Assembly (NCBI GenBank): GCA_029960085.1
Contig: JASCPG010000006.1
Coordinates: 1 to 64,000, forward strand
Source of the DNA: Microbacteriaceae bacterium PS02067
Lineage (GTDB): Bacteria > Actinomycetota > Actinomycetes > Actinomycetales > Microbacteriaceae
DNA: 64,000 nt
Direction: 5' to 3'
Position 1 is the first letter of the stretch. The number at the start of each line of letters is the position of its first letter. This document shows, piece after piece, positions 20,050 to 33,594 of the stretch. The translations under genes were made by a program, and so were the position numbers. The notes under the pieces are model-generated. The model saw only the letters and a list, made by a program, of their open reading frames with translations, was not told the origin of the DNA and did no database searches.

Positions 20050-20865
20050 ATGCCGTTCACGCCCTCGCACGCCGTCGTCGCGCTGCCGTTCGTGCGGACG
20101 CCGCTCGTCCCCGCGGCGATCGCCGTCGGCGCGATGACGCCCGACCTGCCGCTCTTTCTGCGCGGCACGCCGCTCAGCTACCAGCTGACGCACACGAACG
20201 TCGCTCTGTCGGTCGTCATCGCGTTCGCGCTGCTCGCGCTGTGGTATTTCGTCCTCCGCCCCGCGGTGCGCGAGCTCTCGCCGACGTGGCTCGCCACGCG
20301 ATTGCCGGGGGAGTGGGATGCCGCGGGTGCGGCCGCGTGGACGGGCATCCGTCGACGCCGCGGCACGCTCGTGACGCTCGTGCTCGTCGTGGCCTCGCTT
20401 CTCTTGGGCGTCCTGTCGCACATCGTGTGGGACGCGTTCACGCACGAGGGGCGATGGGGGCTGAGGATCTTCCCCGCGCTGGCTGATCCGTGGGGACCGC
20501 TCGCAGGCTACAAGTGGCTCCAGCACGGCTCGAGCGTGCTCGGTCTGCTGGTGCTCGCGCTGTACGCCGCCTGGTGGCTGCGGCGTCGCGGCAGCGAGGA
20601 TGACGTCGTGCGGGTGCTGCCGTCCGCCGTCCGCGTCGCGTGGTGGCTCTCCCTGCCGGTGATCCTCGCGGGGGCCTGGACCATCGGGCTCGCCGTCTAC
20701 GGTCCGCTGTCGCCGGAGTGGACCGCGCAGCACCTGGCGTACCGCGCGCTGCCGCCCGCGTGCGCCGTGTGGGCGGTGCTCACGCTCGGGTTGTGCGTCG
20801 TGGTGATGGTCCGCCGCCGGCGCGGGCAGCACATGCCGCGCGCGGCATGTGCTGCCCGCGGATGA
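20050..20865 (+). CDS. DUF4184 family membrane protein
   Basis: 271 residues. Starts MPFTPSHAVVALPF and continues with GAMTPDLPLFL and LLGVLSHIVWDAFTHEG, the conserved His/Asp pattern of the DUF4184 family (distantly related to metal-dependent membrane hydrolases). About six membrane helices. It begins three bases after tyrS. Its last 15 codons are encoded by a perfect 40-bp palindrome, so the C-terminus (QHMPRAACAARG) may be dictated by a DNA/RNA structure, not by protein function. Role unknown. Confidence 0.75.
   Translation: MPFTPSHAVVALPFVRTPLVPAAIAVGAMTPDLPLFLRGTPLSYQLTHTNVALSVVIAFALLALWYFVLRPAVRELSPTWLATRLPGEWDAAGAAAWTGIRRRRGTLVTLVLVVASLLLGVLSHIVWDAFTHEGRWGLRIFPALADPWGPLAGYKWLQHGSSVLGLLVLALYAAWWLRRRGSEDDVVRVLPSAVRVAWWLSLPVILAGAWTIGLAVYGPLSPEWTAQHLAYRALPPACAVWAVLTLGLCVVVMVRRRRGQHMPRAACAARG
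20821..20860. terminator. Perfect 40-bp palindrome, probable terminator
   Basis: CGCGGGCAGCACATGCCGCG is followed directly by its exact reverse complement. In RNA this gives a stem of up to ~18 bp. It covers the last codons of the DUF4184 gene and ends 25 bases before the lacI-type promoter, so a terminator that insulates the regulator from tyrS transcription is the simplest reading. No T-run follows. Confidence 0.6.
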
Positions 20866-20884
20866 CCACCGACACGCGGCGCGG

Positions 20885-20903
20885 TAATGTGAACGTGCAC
20901 ATC
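20885..20903 (+). promoter_or_regulatory. Promoter -10 and LacI-type operator upstream of the regulator
   Basis: TAATGT (20885-20890) is a good -10 box with GATGAC 18 bases upstream as a possible -35. AATGTGAACGTGCACATC (20886-20903) overlaps it and matches the stronger operator at 22034-22051 in AATGTGAACG and CACAT. This points to autoregulation of the LacI-type gene. Confidence 0.6.
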
Positions 20904-20918
20904 GAAGGCGAGGGCACG

Positions 20919-21968
20919 GTGACGACTGGCGAGGAGCGTACGCGCACCGCGAGCATCCGCGATGTCGCGCGCGCCGCCGATGTCTCGTATCAGACCGTGT
21001 CGCGTGTGCTCAACGGGCATCCGTCGATCCGGCCGGCGACCAAGCAGCGCGTGCTGGATGCGATGGCTGAGTTGCGTTATCGTCCGAACCAGGCGGCTCG
21101 CGCCCTCGTCACGAGTCGCTCCCATACGCTCGGCGTGATCCTGGGCTCCCGCGGGGAGTACGGTCCCACGTCGAGCCTCGCCGCCGTGGAGGATGCCGCG
21201 CGCGCCCGCGGCTACTGGGTGAACTCCGCGTACTTGGGCGACACGCGCCCCGAGACGATCCGTGCGGCCGTGGAGCATCTCCGGCGCCAGTCCGTCGAAG
21301 GCATCATCGTCCATGCTCCTCAGGTGCGCGTGTTCGACGTGCTGGCAGAACTCGACGTCGAGATCCCGTACCTCGGTCTGCACTCCGCGGAGCGGGGCGT
21401 GGCCGAGACCGCCGACGACCAGGTGCTCGGCGGCAGGCTGGCCACCGAGCACCTCATCGGACTCGGACACGTGGAGATCCTCCATCTCGCGGGGCCCCAG
21501 GACTGGATCGAGGCGGAGAGCCGCATGCGGGGGTACCTGCACGCACTCTCCGATGCCGACCTTCCGACGCGCCCACCGATCCTCGGCGACTGGAGCGCGG
21601 ACTTCGGATATCGGGCGGCCGTCGAACTCGCCCGCCGGCTCGACTTCACAGCCGTGTTCGCCGCGAACGACGCGATGGCGTTCGGCCTGCTCCACGGCTT
21701 CCGCGATGTCGGCGTCGATCTTCCCCGTCAACTGAGCATCGTCGGGTTCGACGACATTCCGCTCGCGCGTCACGCGAGCCCGCCGCTGACGACGGTGCAT
21801 CAGCATTTCACGGGCCTGGGGGAGCGGGCCGTGCGCGCCCTGCTGGCGATGATCGCCCCCGCCGACGTCGAGGTGGATGTCTCCGGTGCGCGCCTCGAAC
21901 TCCCCGATGTCCACCCGGAACTGGTGGTGCGCACTTCCACGGCGCCGCCACCGCACCGGGGAAGATGA
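20919..21968 (+). CDS. LacI family transcriptional regulator of the sugar importer
   Basis: 349 residues. The helix-turn-helix SIRDVARAADVSYQTVSRVLNG lies at residues ~12-33 (hinge near 50-60), followed by a periplasmic-binding-protein-like sensor domain ending with FDDIPLARHASPPLTTV. I chose GTG 20919 because GAAGGCGAGG sits just upstream and because the operator and -10 box lie before it; an ATG at 20862 would place both inside the gene. It precedes an ABC sugar importer whose upstream region carries the same half-site, so it most likely represses that operon and is released by its sugar. Confidence 0.88.
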   Translation: MTTGEERTRTASIRDVARAADVSYQTVSRVLNGHPSIRPATKQRVLDAMAELRYRPNQAARALVTSRSHTLGVILGSRGEYGPTSSLAAVEDAARARGYWVNSAYLGDTRPETIRAAVEHLRRQSVEGIIVHAPQVRVFDVLAELDVEIPYLGLHSAERGVAETADDQVLGGRLATEHLIGLGHVEILHLAGPQDWIEAESRMRGYLHALSDADLPTRPPILGDWSADFGYRAAVELARRLDFTAVFAANDAMAFGLLHGFRDVGVDLPRQLSIVGFDDIPLARHASPPLTTVHQHFTGLGERAVRALLAMIAPADVEVDVSGARLELPDVHPELVVRTSTAPPPHRGR

Positions 21969-21995
21969 CGCTTCGATAACGGCGCAACGTCCGGA

Positions 21996-22051
21996 TTGAC
22001 ATGGGAGCCTGATCGGGTGCACGATGTTCACACAATGTGAACGGTCACATT
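21996..22051 (+). promoter_or_regulatory. Promoter and LacI operator of the mmsA-type operon
   Basis: TTGACA at 21996-22001 is followed 18 bases later by a weak -10 (CACGAT, 22020-22025). Directly after it lie GTTCACA (22026-22032), TGTGAAC (22036-22042) and TCACATT (22045-22051). The first two form one inverted repeat. AATGTGAACGGTCACATT (22034-22051) forms a second, overlapping one with a central CG, the usual LacI-family geometry. Binding here would cover the transcription start. Confidence 0.65.
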
Positions 22052-22099
22052 TCGACTCGACAAAGACGCGAAGACAAGACGACAAGGAGGTCGCGCACG

Positions 22100-23647
22100 A
22101 TGACGGACGCAGTCCCGATCCTGGAGATGCGCTCCATCACCAAGGAGTTCCCCGGGGTGAAGGCGCTCAGCGACGTGTCCATCACGGTCACCGCCGGCGA
22201 GGTCCACGCGATCTGCGGCGAGAACGGCGCAGGCAAGTCCACCCTCATGAAGGTGCTCTCCGGCGTGTACCCGTTCGGCACCTACGACGGCGAGATCTGG
22301 TTCCGCGGCGAGGTCGTCGAGTTCAAGGACATCCGCGCCAGCGAGCAGGCCGGCATCGTCATCATCCATCAGGAGCTCGCGCTCATCCCCGAGCTGTCGA
22401 TCACCGAGAACATCTTCCTCGGCAACGAGATCCAGCGCGGGGGAGTGATCGACTGGTCGGATGCCCGGCTGCGCGCGCTCGACCTCCTCGCACGGGTCGG
22501 ACTGCGCGAAGACCCCGACACGCAGATCAAGCACCTCGGCGTCGGCAAGCAGCAGCTGGTCGAGATCGCCAAGGCGCTCTCGAAGGAGGTCAAGCTCCTC
22601 ATCCTCGACGAGCCCACAGCGGCACTGAACGAAGACGACTCGCAGCACCTGCTCGATCTGATCCTCTCGCTCAAGGGCAAGGGCATCACGTCGATCATCA
22701 TCAGCCACAAGCTCAACGAGATCGAGCAGATCTCCGACTCCATCACGATCCTTCGCGACGGACGCACGATCGAGACGCTCGATCTCACTGCGGGCGGCGT
22801 CGACGAGGACCGCATCATCCGCGGGATGGTCGGTCGGTCGCTCGAGAGCCGGTTCCCCGATCGCACCCCGCACATCGGCGAGGTCTTCTTCGAGGTGCGC
22901 GACTGGTGGGTCCAGCACCCGCAGATCCCCGAGCGGATGGTGGCGAAGGGATCGAACCTCGTCGTCCGCCGCGGGGAGATCGTGGGGCTCGCCGGCCTCA
23001 TGGGCGCCGGGCGCACCGAGCTCGCGATGAGCATCTTCGGGCGCTCGTACGGAAAGTACGTCTCGGGCACGCTGATCAAGGACGGTCACGAGGTCGTCCT
23101 GAAGGACGTCCAGGCGGCGATCGACAATGGCCTCGCCTACGTCAGCGAGGACCGGAAGGTGCTCGGCCTCAACCTGCTCGACACGATCAAGCGCTCCATC
23201 GTCTCGGCGAAGCTGTCGAAGATCGCGCCGCGCGGAGTGCTGGATGCCTACGCCGAGAACGACGTCGCCGACGACTACCGCAAGCGCCTGCGCATCAAGA
23301 CGCCGTCGGTCGATGTCGGCGTCGCGAAGCTCTCCGGCGGCAATCAGCAGAAGGTCGTCCTGGCGAAGTGGATGTTCACCGATCCCGACCTGCTGATCCT
23401 CGACGAGCCCACCCGCGGCATCGACGTCGGCGCCAAGTACGAGATCTACGCGATCATCCAGCAGCTCGCCGCCCAGGGGAAGGGCGTGATCCTCATCTCC
23501 AGCGAGCTGCCGGAGCTGCTCGGCATCTCCGACCGCATCTACACGATCTTCGAGGGGCAGATCACCGCTGACCTGCCCGTTTCGGAGGCGACTCCCGAGA
23601 ACCTCATGCGCAGCATGACCTCCGCACGACAGAAAGCACAGCGATGA
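22100..23647 (+). CDS. mmsA: Multiple-sugar ABC transporter ATP-binding protein (MmsA/GguA type)
   Basis: 515 residues with two fused ABC domains. The first has Walker [10 protein letters not shown] at 40-48. The second has the degenerate loop GLMGAGRTE near 300 and the signature [14 protein letters not shown] near 411-424. This duplicated layout is that of RbsA/XylG/GguA importers for pentoses and hexoses. A strong AAGGAGGT ribosome site lies 8 bases before the ATG, unlike the leaderless genes nearby. First gene of a three-gene importer operon controlled by the upstream LacI-type protein. Confidence 0.92.
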   Translation: MTDAVPILEMRSITKEFPGVKALSDVSITVTAGEVHAICGENGAGKSTLMKVLSGVYPFGTYDGEIWFRGEVVEFKDIRASEQAGIVIIHQELALIPELSITENIFLGNEIQRGGVIDWSDARLRALDLLARVGLREDPDTQIKHLGVGKQQLVEIAKALSKEVKLLILDEPTAALNEDDSQHLLDLILSLKGKGITSIIISHKLNEIEQISDSITILRDGRTIETLDLTAGGVDEDRIIRGMVGRSLESRFPDRTPHIGEVFFEVRDWWVQHPQIPERMVAKGSNLVVRRGEIVGLAGLMGAGRTELAMSIFGRSYGKYVSGTLIKDGHEVVLKDVQAAIDNGLAYVSEDRKVLGLNLLDTIKRSIVSAKLSKIAPRGVLDAYAENDVADDYRKRLRIKTPSVDVGVAKLSGGNQQKVVLAKWMFTDPDLLILDEPTRGIDVGAKYEIYAIIQQLAAQGKGVILISSELPELLGISDRIYTIFEGQITADLPVSEATPENLMRSMTSARQKAQR

Positions 23648-24999
23648 GCACCGAGACGGTTCCCACCAAGAGCAAGGGCGGCCTGGCCGACCTCAAGAAG
23701 ATGTTCGGCGGAGGGACGTCGTCCCTGCGCCAGTTCGGCATCCTCTTTTCCCTGATCGCGATCATCGCGGTCTTCCAGATCTGGACGAACGGCACGACCC
23801 TGTCGCCGCAGAACCTGATCAACGTCGTCAGCCAGCAGTCCTACATCCTCATCCTCGCCATCGGCATGGTGATGGTGATCATCCTCGGACACATCGATCT
23901 TTCCGTCGGGTCGGTCGCGGCGTTCGTGGGCATCATCGTCGCGAAGTCGATGAACGAGTGGAACGTGCCGTGGCCCGCCGCGATCGCGATCGGCCTCGTC
24001 GTGGGTGCGCTCGTCGGCGCATGGCAGGGCTTCTGGGTCGCCTACGTGGGAGTCCCCGCGTTCATCGTGACGCTCGCCGGCATGCTCATCTTCCGCGGCG
24101 GCAACCAGTGGATCGGCCAGTCGACGACGACGCCGGTGCCGCCGGAGTACAGCTTCATCGGTTCGGGGTATCTGCCCGAGTTGCCGATCGACCTGGACTT
24201 CAACGTGCTGACGATGCTGCTCGGTCTGATCGGGGCGGGCTGGGTGGTCTACAACGAGATCCGTCTGCGTCGTCAGCAGCGTCGCATCGGCGCGGAGTCG
24301 GCACCGCTGTGGGTGTCGGGCGTGAAGGTCGTGCTGCTGTCGGCAGCGATCCTCTGGGCGGCGTGGCTGTTCGCCACCGGGCGCCCCGGGACGAGCTTCC
24401 CGATCTCCGGTGTGATCCTGCTCGTGCTCGTCGTCGTCTACTCGTTCCTCACGAACCGCACCGTGTTCGGACGCCACATCTACGCCGTCGGTGGCAACCG
24501 CATGGCCGCGGCGCTCTCGGGCGTCAAGGACCGCCGCGTCGACTTCTTCGTGATGATGAACATGTCGGTGCTCGCCGCGGTCGCCGGAATGATCTACGTC
24601 GGCCGCGCCACGGCCTCGGGCCCGCAGGACGGCAACGGCTGGGAGCTGGATGCCATCGCCGCGGTGTTCATCGGCGGGGCCGCCGTCTCGGGCGGCATCG
24701 GCACCGTCATCGGCTCGATCATCGGCGGCCTCGTGATGGCCTTCCTCAACAACGGCCTGCAGCTGATCGGTGCGCAGGCGGACGCGATCCAGATCACCAA
24801 GGGTCTCGTGCTGCTGCTCGCGGTCGCGGTCGACGTGATCAGCAAGCGCCGCGGCGGTCCGTCGATCATCGGTCTGATCATGCGTCAGTTCACGGGCAGG
24901 AACGACAAGGACGTCGTCGTTCCCGAGCCCCTCCCGCCCGTCGCCCCGACGGCGGCCTCCAACGAGTCGAGCCTTCCGGCCGACCTTCCCCGGCAGTAG
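23644..24999 (+). CDS. mmsB: Multiple-sugar ABC transporter permease (MmsB/GguB type)
   Basis: 451-residue polytopic permease with about 10-12 helices, starting near residue 36 ([15 protein letters not shown]). [14 protein letters not shown] near 80-93 and the RAAALSG-type loop ([16 protein letters not shown]) are typical of RbsC/XylH/GguB permeases. At ~450 residues it is longer than RbsC, as in XylH/GguB. ATGA overlap with the ATPase gene. The C-terminal ~35 residues are polar. Confidence 0.9.
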   Translation: MSTETVPTKSKGGLADLKKMFGGGTSSLRQFGILFSLIAIIAVFQIWTNGTTLSPQNLINVVSQQSYILILAIGMVMVIILGHIDLSVGSVAAFVGIIVAKSMNEWNVPWPAAIAIGLVVGALVGAWQGFWVAYVGVPAFIVTLAGMLIFRGGNQWIGQSTTTPVPPEYSFIGSGYLPELPIDLDFNVLTMLLGLIGAGWVVYNEIRLRRQQRRIGAESAPLWVSGVKVVLLSAAILWAAWLFATGRPGTSFPISGVILLVLVVVYSFLTNRTVFGRHIYAVGGNRMAAALSGVKDRRVDFFVMMNMSVLAAVAGMIYVGRATASGPQDGNGWELDAIAAVFIGGAAVSGGIGTVIGSIIGGLVMAFLNNGLQLIGAQADAIQITKGLVLLLAVAVDVISKRRGGPSIIGLIMRQFTGRNDKDVVVPEPLPPVAPTAASNESSLPADLPRQ

Positions 25000-25052
25000 C
25001 CCTCGGGCGCTGCCACACCAAGAGATACCCATCAACAGAAAGTGATGAATCA

Positions 25053-26174
25053 ATGAAGAGAATCGCACTCGGGGCGGCGGCCGTCGCCGCCATCGCAGCC
25101 CTCGCGCTGACGGGATGCTCGAGCGGCGGACGCGGCGGCGACGCCGCCCCCTCCGGCTCGGCCGCCGCCGGCTTCGCGGCCGACGCGGCGATCGGCGTCG
25201 CGCTGCCCGACAAGACCTCGGAGAACTGGGTGCTCGCGGGTGACCTGTTCAAGTCCGGCCTCGAGAAGGCGGGCTTCAAGGCAGACGTGCAGTACGCCCC
25301 GGCATCCAACACGGTCGCCGAGCAGCAGAACCAGATCTCCGCCATGATCACCAACGGTGCGAAGGTCATCGTCATCGGCGCCAAGGACGGCAAGCAGTTG
25401 GGCACGCAGCTGCAGCAGGCCGCGGATGCCGGCGTCAAGATCATCGCGTACGACCGCCTCATCGAGAACACGCCGAACGTCGACTACTACGTCGCGTTCG
25501 ACAACTTCAAGGTCGGCGAGCTCCAGGGCCAGGCTCTGCTGGACGGTCTGGCTGCGCGTTCGGGCCACGGTGCGCCGTGGAACATCGAGCTGTTCTCCGG
25601 CTCGCCCGACGACGCCAACTCGGCGGTGTTCTTCAACGGGGCCATGAAGGTGCTGCAGCCGAAGATCGACGACGGCACGCTCAAGGTCGTCTCGGGCCAG
25701 ACCGCGATCGCGCAGACCGCGACCCAGGGATGGAAGGCCGAGAACGCGCAGAGCCGGATGGACTCGCTGCTGACGGCGAACTACACGTCCGCGACGATCG
25801 ACGGCGTGCTCTCGCCGAACGACACCCTCGCCCGCGCCATCATCACCTCGGTGAAGCAGGCCGGTAAGGACATCTCCACCTTCACCGTCACGGGGCAGGA
25901 CTCCGAGGTCGAGTCGGTGAAGTCGATCATGGCCGGCGAGCAGTACTCGACGATCAACAAGGACACGACGCTCCTCGTCGAGCAGACCATCAAGATGATC
26001 GGCCAGCTGCAGAAGGGCGAGACCGTCGACGTCAACGACACCGAGCAGTACAAAAACGGCGTCAAGGTCGTTCCGGCCTACCTGCTGAAGCCCGTCATCG
26101 TCACGAAGGACAACGCGGCCGAGGCGTACGCCAACAACGCGAACCTTCTCGCGATCGTGAAGGCTGCGCAGTAA
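25053..26174 (+). CDS. chvE: Multiple-sugar-binding lipoprotein (ChvE type)
   Basis: 373 residues. A lipoprotein signal peptide with the lipobox LTGC (Cys22) anchors it to the membrane outer face. The mature part is a type I periplasmic binding protein close to ChvE/XylF: ALPDKTSENWVLAGD near 51-65 and IAYDRLIENTPNVDYY near 131-146. It would deliver sugar (arabinose, xylose, galactose or glucose in known members) to MmsAB. Exact sugar not deducible. A strong terminator follows. Confidence 0.92.
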   Translation: MKRIALGAAAVAAIAALALTGCSSGGRGGDAAPSGSAAAGFAADAAIGVALPDKTSENWVLAGDLFKSGLEKAGFKADVQYAPASNTVAEQQNQISAMITNGAKVIVIGAKDGKQLGTQLQQAADAGVKIIAYDRLIENTPNVDYYVAFDNFKVGELQGQALLDGLAARSGHGAPWNIELFSGSPDDANSAVFFNGAMKVLQPKIDDGTLKVVSGQTAIAQTATQGWKAENAQSRMDSLLTANYTSATIDGVLSPNDTLARAIITSVKQAGKDISTFTVTGQDSEVESVKSIMAGEQYSTINKDTTLLVEQTIKMIGQLQKGETVDVNDTEQYKNGVKVVPAYLLKPVIVTKDNAAEAYANNANLLAIVKAAQ

Positions 26175-26196
26175 GGAGGCGCCACCCTCACGGATA

Positions 26197-26230
26197 CAAC
26201 GGCCCTCGCTCTTCGGAGCGGGGGCCGTTG
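26197..26230 (+). terminator. Terminator of the sugar importer operon
   Basis: CAACGGCCCTCGCTC and GAGCGGGGGCCGTTG form a 15-bp stem (one G-T pair) with the tetraloop TTCG. It lies 23 bases after the chvE stop. Confidence 0.9.
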
Positions 26231-26424
26231 CCGTTGCACAAAGGGCGTCTCATCAGGGGATCGGCGCCGAGACTCCATCCGCGACACGCCCGGGATACCG
26301 CCTCGATTTGCCCGATCCGCGCAGTCCGCGTAACTTATTACTTGTTCGCCCCACAGGGAAGAGCGAAGGGCCGGAAGGCCTCGCCCCCTCAAGCGGAGAA
26401 CCACCCCATCCCAAACGTCTCGTC
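26231..26424. other. Spacer before the rRNA promoters
   Basis: No gene is seen. The segment 26330-26350 (AACTTATTACTTGTT) is AT-rich and lies ~80 bases upstream of the first rRNA promoter, a possible UP-like or regulator-binding region. A small GGCC-GGAA-GGCC palindrome-like stretch is at ~26371-26382. Confidence 0.4.
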
Positions 26425-26454
26425 TTGAGAGAACAAGGCCTTCTGGTCTAGGAT
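26425..26454 (+). promoter_or_regulatory. rRNA operon promoter, most upstream
   Basis: TTGAGA (26425-26430), 18-base spacer, TAGGAT (26449-26454). It lies about 480 bases upstream of 16S and is the least similar of the three promoters. Confidence 0.6.
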
Positions 26455-26526
26455 GGGATCCCACTCCTCAGATAAACCTGACGAAGTGTGCAGCTGGAGA
26501 CGCAGAAAACAGTCACAGCGGCCGAT

Positions 26527-26554
26527 TTGACAGGGAGAGCGAGAGGGATAAGAT
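26527..26554 (+). promoter_or_regulatory. rRNA operon promoter, tandem copy 1
   Basis: GCCGATTTGACA, 16-base spacer, TAAGATAGAGAAGTTGCCC. The -35 is perfect TTGACA (26527-26532) and the -10 is TAAGAT (26549-26554). Flanks are repeated almost unchanged 134 bp downstream. Confidence 0.85.
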
Positions 26555-26660
26555 AGAGAAGTTGCCCGGCGGGCCGGCTTGAAGCCGAAACGTCGAGTTG
26601 CCGATCTAGCTTCGTGAACTGCGAGTCATCGCGTCCGACCTCGAGTCGAGAAACGCCGAT

Positions 26661-26688
26661 TTGACAAGCGAAACACGAAGTGTAAGAT
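26661..26688 (+). promoter_or_regulatory. rRNA operon promoter, tandem copy 2
   Basis: TTGACA (26661-26666), 16-base spacer, TAAGAT (26683-26688), with the same downstream AGAGAAGTTGCCC as copy 1, where transcription would begin. The following leader has TTGAGAACTCAACAGCGTGC, a typical actinobacterial processing/antitermination (boxA-like) segment. Confidence 0.85.
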
Positions 26689-26931
26689 AGAGAAGTTGCC
26701 CTGCGGGTGAGGCTGAGAGGCCGAGCAGCAGGAGCATCCGATCCTTGAGAACTCAACAGCGTGCACTTGTCAAATGCCAAATAACCTCGATCCAACTTCG
26801 GTTGGATGAGATTCCTTTGGATCAAAGTCCGGCACTCCGGTGCCGGCAACGGATAGTCAGCAATGACATCCCTTTGGTCAGATCAAACTCGCTGCTTCAG
26901 TCATTTTCCGGCTGATCGCAGCAACATTTCT

Positions 26932-31934
<5,003 letters not shown>

Positions 31935-32035
31935 AACACACCGTTCTAGGTGCTTGCGTCCACTGAGTGGTTCTCGATGTACGGTCGAGAACCGCATGAC
32001 AATGACATTGTTATGCAGACTGAAACATCAATAGT

Positions 32036-32152
32036 GTTTCGGCGGCCATAGCGTGAGGGAAACGCCCGGTTACATTCCGAACCCGGAAGCTAAGCCTCAC
32101 AGCGCCGATGGTACTGCAGGGGGGACCCTGTGGGAGAGTAGGACACCGCCGG
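32036..32152 (+). rRNA. 5S ribosomal RNA
   Basis: About 117 bases from GTTTCGGCGGCCATAGCG to the complementary CACCGCCGGAC. The core CCGAACCCGGAAGCTAAG is conserved. It lies ~100 bases after 23S and completes the operon. Confidence 0.95.
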
Positions 32153-32163
32153 ACTTCTTTCGT

Positions 32164-32195
32164 GAAAAGGCCACCCAGTGCTGGGTGGCCTTTTC
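32164..32195 (+). terminator. rRNA operon terminator
   Basis: GAAAAGGCCACCCAG-TG-CTGGGTGGCCTTTTC, a perfect 15-bp stem followed by TCG. The arms end in A and T runs, giving a classic intrinsic terminator. Confidence 0.95.
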
Positions 32196-32223
32196 TCGTT
32201 TACGGGCATGAAAGGATGCAGCC

Positions 32224-33594
32224 ATGGCTGAGGATCGACGACCGCGTCGCGAGGATTCGCGAGGTCCGGCGTCCGACGGAGCGGCTGCACGTCAGTCCCG
32301 CGGCGACAAGAAGCCGTACGCGGCCCGGGCAGGAGAGCGTAAGCCCCGCCCGAAGCGTGACGGTGACGCCAAACCGTATGCGAAGCGCGATGGTGAGAAG
32401 AAGCCCTATGCCTCGCGGGACGGGGAACGCCGGCCCTACGAGAAGCGCGACGGCGAACGCAAGCCCTATGTGGCGCGAGACGGCGAACGCAAGCCCTATG
32501 CGGCGCGTGACGGCGAACGCCGGCCCTATGAGAAGCGGGACGGTGACCGGAGGCCCTCTGCCCCGCGCGATGGGGACCGGAAGCCGTACGCGCAGCGTGA
32601 CGGCGAGCGGAAGCCGTACGCGAAGCGCGACGGCGAGCGGAAGCCCTACGAAAAGCGTGACGGCGATCGCCGCACCTCGCGTCCTCCGCAGGGATCCGAA
32701 CGGCGCAGCGAGGCATCCGGCCCGGTTCTTCCCGCAGACGTGACCCCGAATGACCTCAATGGCGCTGCACGCAATGAGCTGAAGACCCTCAGCAAGGAGA
32801 ATGCCGAGCAGGTCGCGCGCCACCTCGCGATGGCAGCGCGCCTGATCGACGACGACCCGGCACTCGCGCATCAGCACGCCCTCGCTGCGTCACGAAGTGC
32901 CGGCCGCATTGCGATCGTCCGCGAGACCGTCGCCATCACGGCCTATGCGACCGGCGACTACGCCCTCGCGGTGCGAGAGGTGCGCACGTTCCGCCGGATC
33001 TCCGGGCGCGACGACCAGATCGCGCTTCTCGTCGACAGCGAGCGGGGCCTCGGCCGCTCCGACCGCGCGCTGGAGGCCGGCCGTGCCGTCGACCGCGCGA
33101 CACTTCCGGTGGACGTCCGTGTCGAACTCGCCATCGCCATGTCCGGTGCGCGCCTCGACCTCGGGCAGATCGAACGCGCGCTCCAGGAACTCGACATCCC
33201 CGAACTCGACCCGGATCGCGCCTTCAGCTGGAGCCCGGGCCTGTTCGCCGCACGTGCCGCCGTGCTCGAGGAGCTCGGCCGGGGCGCGGAGGCACAGGAG
33301 TGGCAGCGCCGCGCGGAGATCGCCGCCGACGCGCTCGACGCCGTCGATGCCGACCGAGAGACCCTCGTCATCGAGGAGATCGAGGAGATCGAAGTTGTGG
33401 ACGACGTCGAGGAGATCGAGTCGACCGAAGACCTCGGCGAGGATCAGACCGATGCCGCGTCCACACCCCCTGTGAACGACACGGATGCCACGGAGCCGCG
33501 CACACCGGAGAGCGTGCAAGACGAGGTCGACGAGATCCTCGCGGAGGCGGGGATCGACACCGACGCCGACGACGAGGGCGAGGCCTCGCACTGA
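32224..33594 (+). CDS. Repeat-rich charged protein with TPR-like core
   Basis: 456 residues in three parts. Residues ~30-149 are twelve tandem 10-residue units of the form KPYAKRDGER, strongly basic and surely disordered. Residues ~175-385 are helical, with pairs such as AARLIDDDPALAHQHALAA and AVLEELGRGAEAQEWQRRAEI, like tetratricopeptide repeats. The last ~70 residues are very acidic (VIEEIEEIEVVDDVEEIE). A basic arm plus an acidic tail suggests an RNA- or ribosome-associated role, but this is inference. The stop overlaps the next start (TGATG). Similar proteins without the long repeat are common before the HAD and tlyA genes in this family of bacteria. Confidence 0.75.
   Translation: MAEDRRPRREDSRGPASDGAAARQSRGDKKPYAARAGERKPRPKRDGDAKPYAKRDGEKKPYASRDGERRPYEKRDGERKPYVARDGERKPYAARDGERRPYEKRDGDRRPSAPRDGDRKPYAQRDGERKPYAKRDGERKPYEKRDGDRRTSRPPQGSERRSEASGPVLPADVTPNDLNGAARNELKTLSKENAEQVARHLAMAARLIDDDPALAHQHALAASRSAGRIAIVRETVAITAYATGDYALAVREVRTFRRISGRDDQIALLVDSERGLGRSDRALEAGRAVDRATLPVDVRVELAIAMSGARLDLGQIERALQELDIPELDPDRAFSWSPGLFAARAAVLEELGRGAEAQEWQRRAEIAADALDAVDADRETLVIEEIEEIEVVDDVEEIESTEDLGEDQTDAASTPPVNDTDATEPRTPESVQDEVDEILAEAGIDTDADDEGEASH
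32311..32670 (+). repeat. 30-bp coding tandem repeat, 12 units
   Basis: Twelve in-frame 30-bp units encoding K/R-P-Y-x-x-R-D-G-E/D-R. Units vary mostly at third bases and at residues 4-5 (AA, AK, AS, EK, VA, AQ). One early unit has A for D (RAGER) and two have lost the Tyr. Unit number probably varies between strains. Confidence 0.9.
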
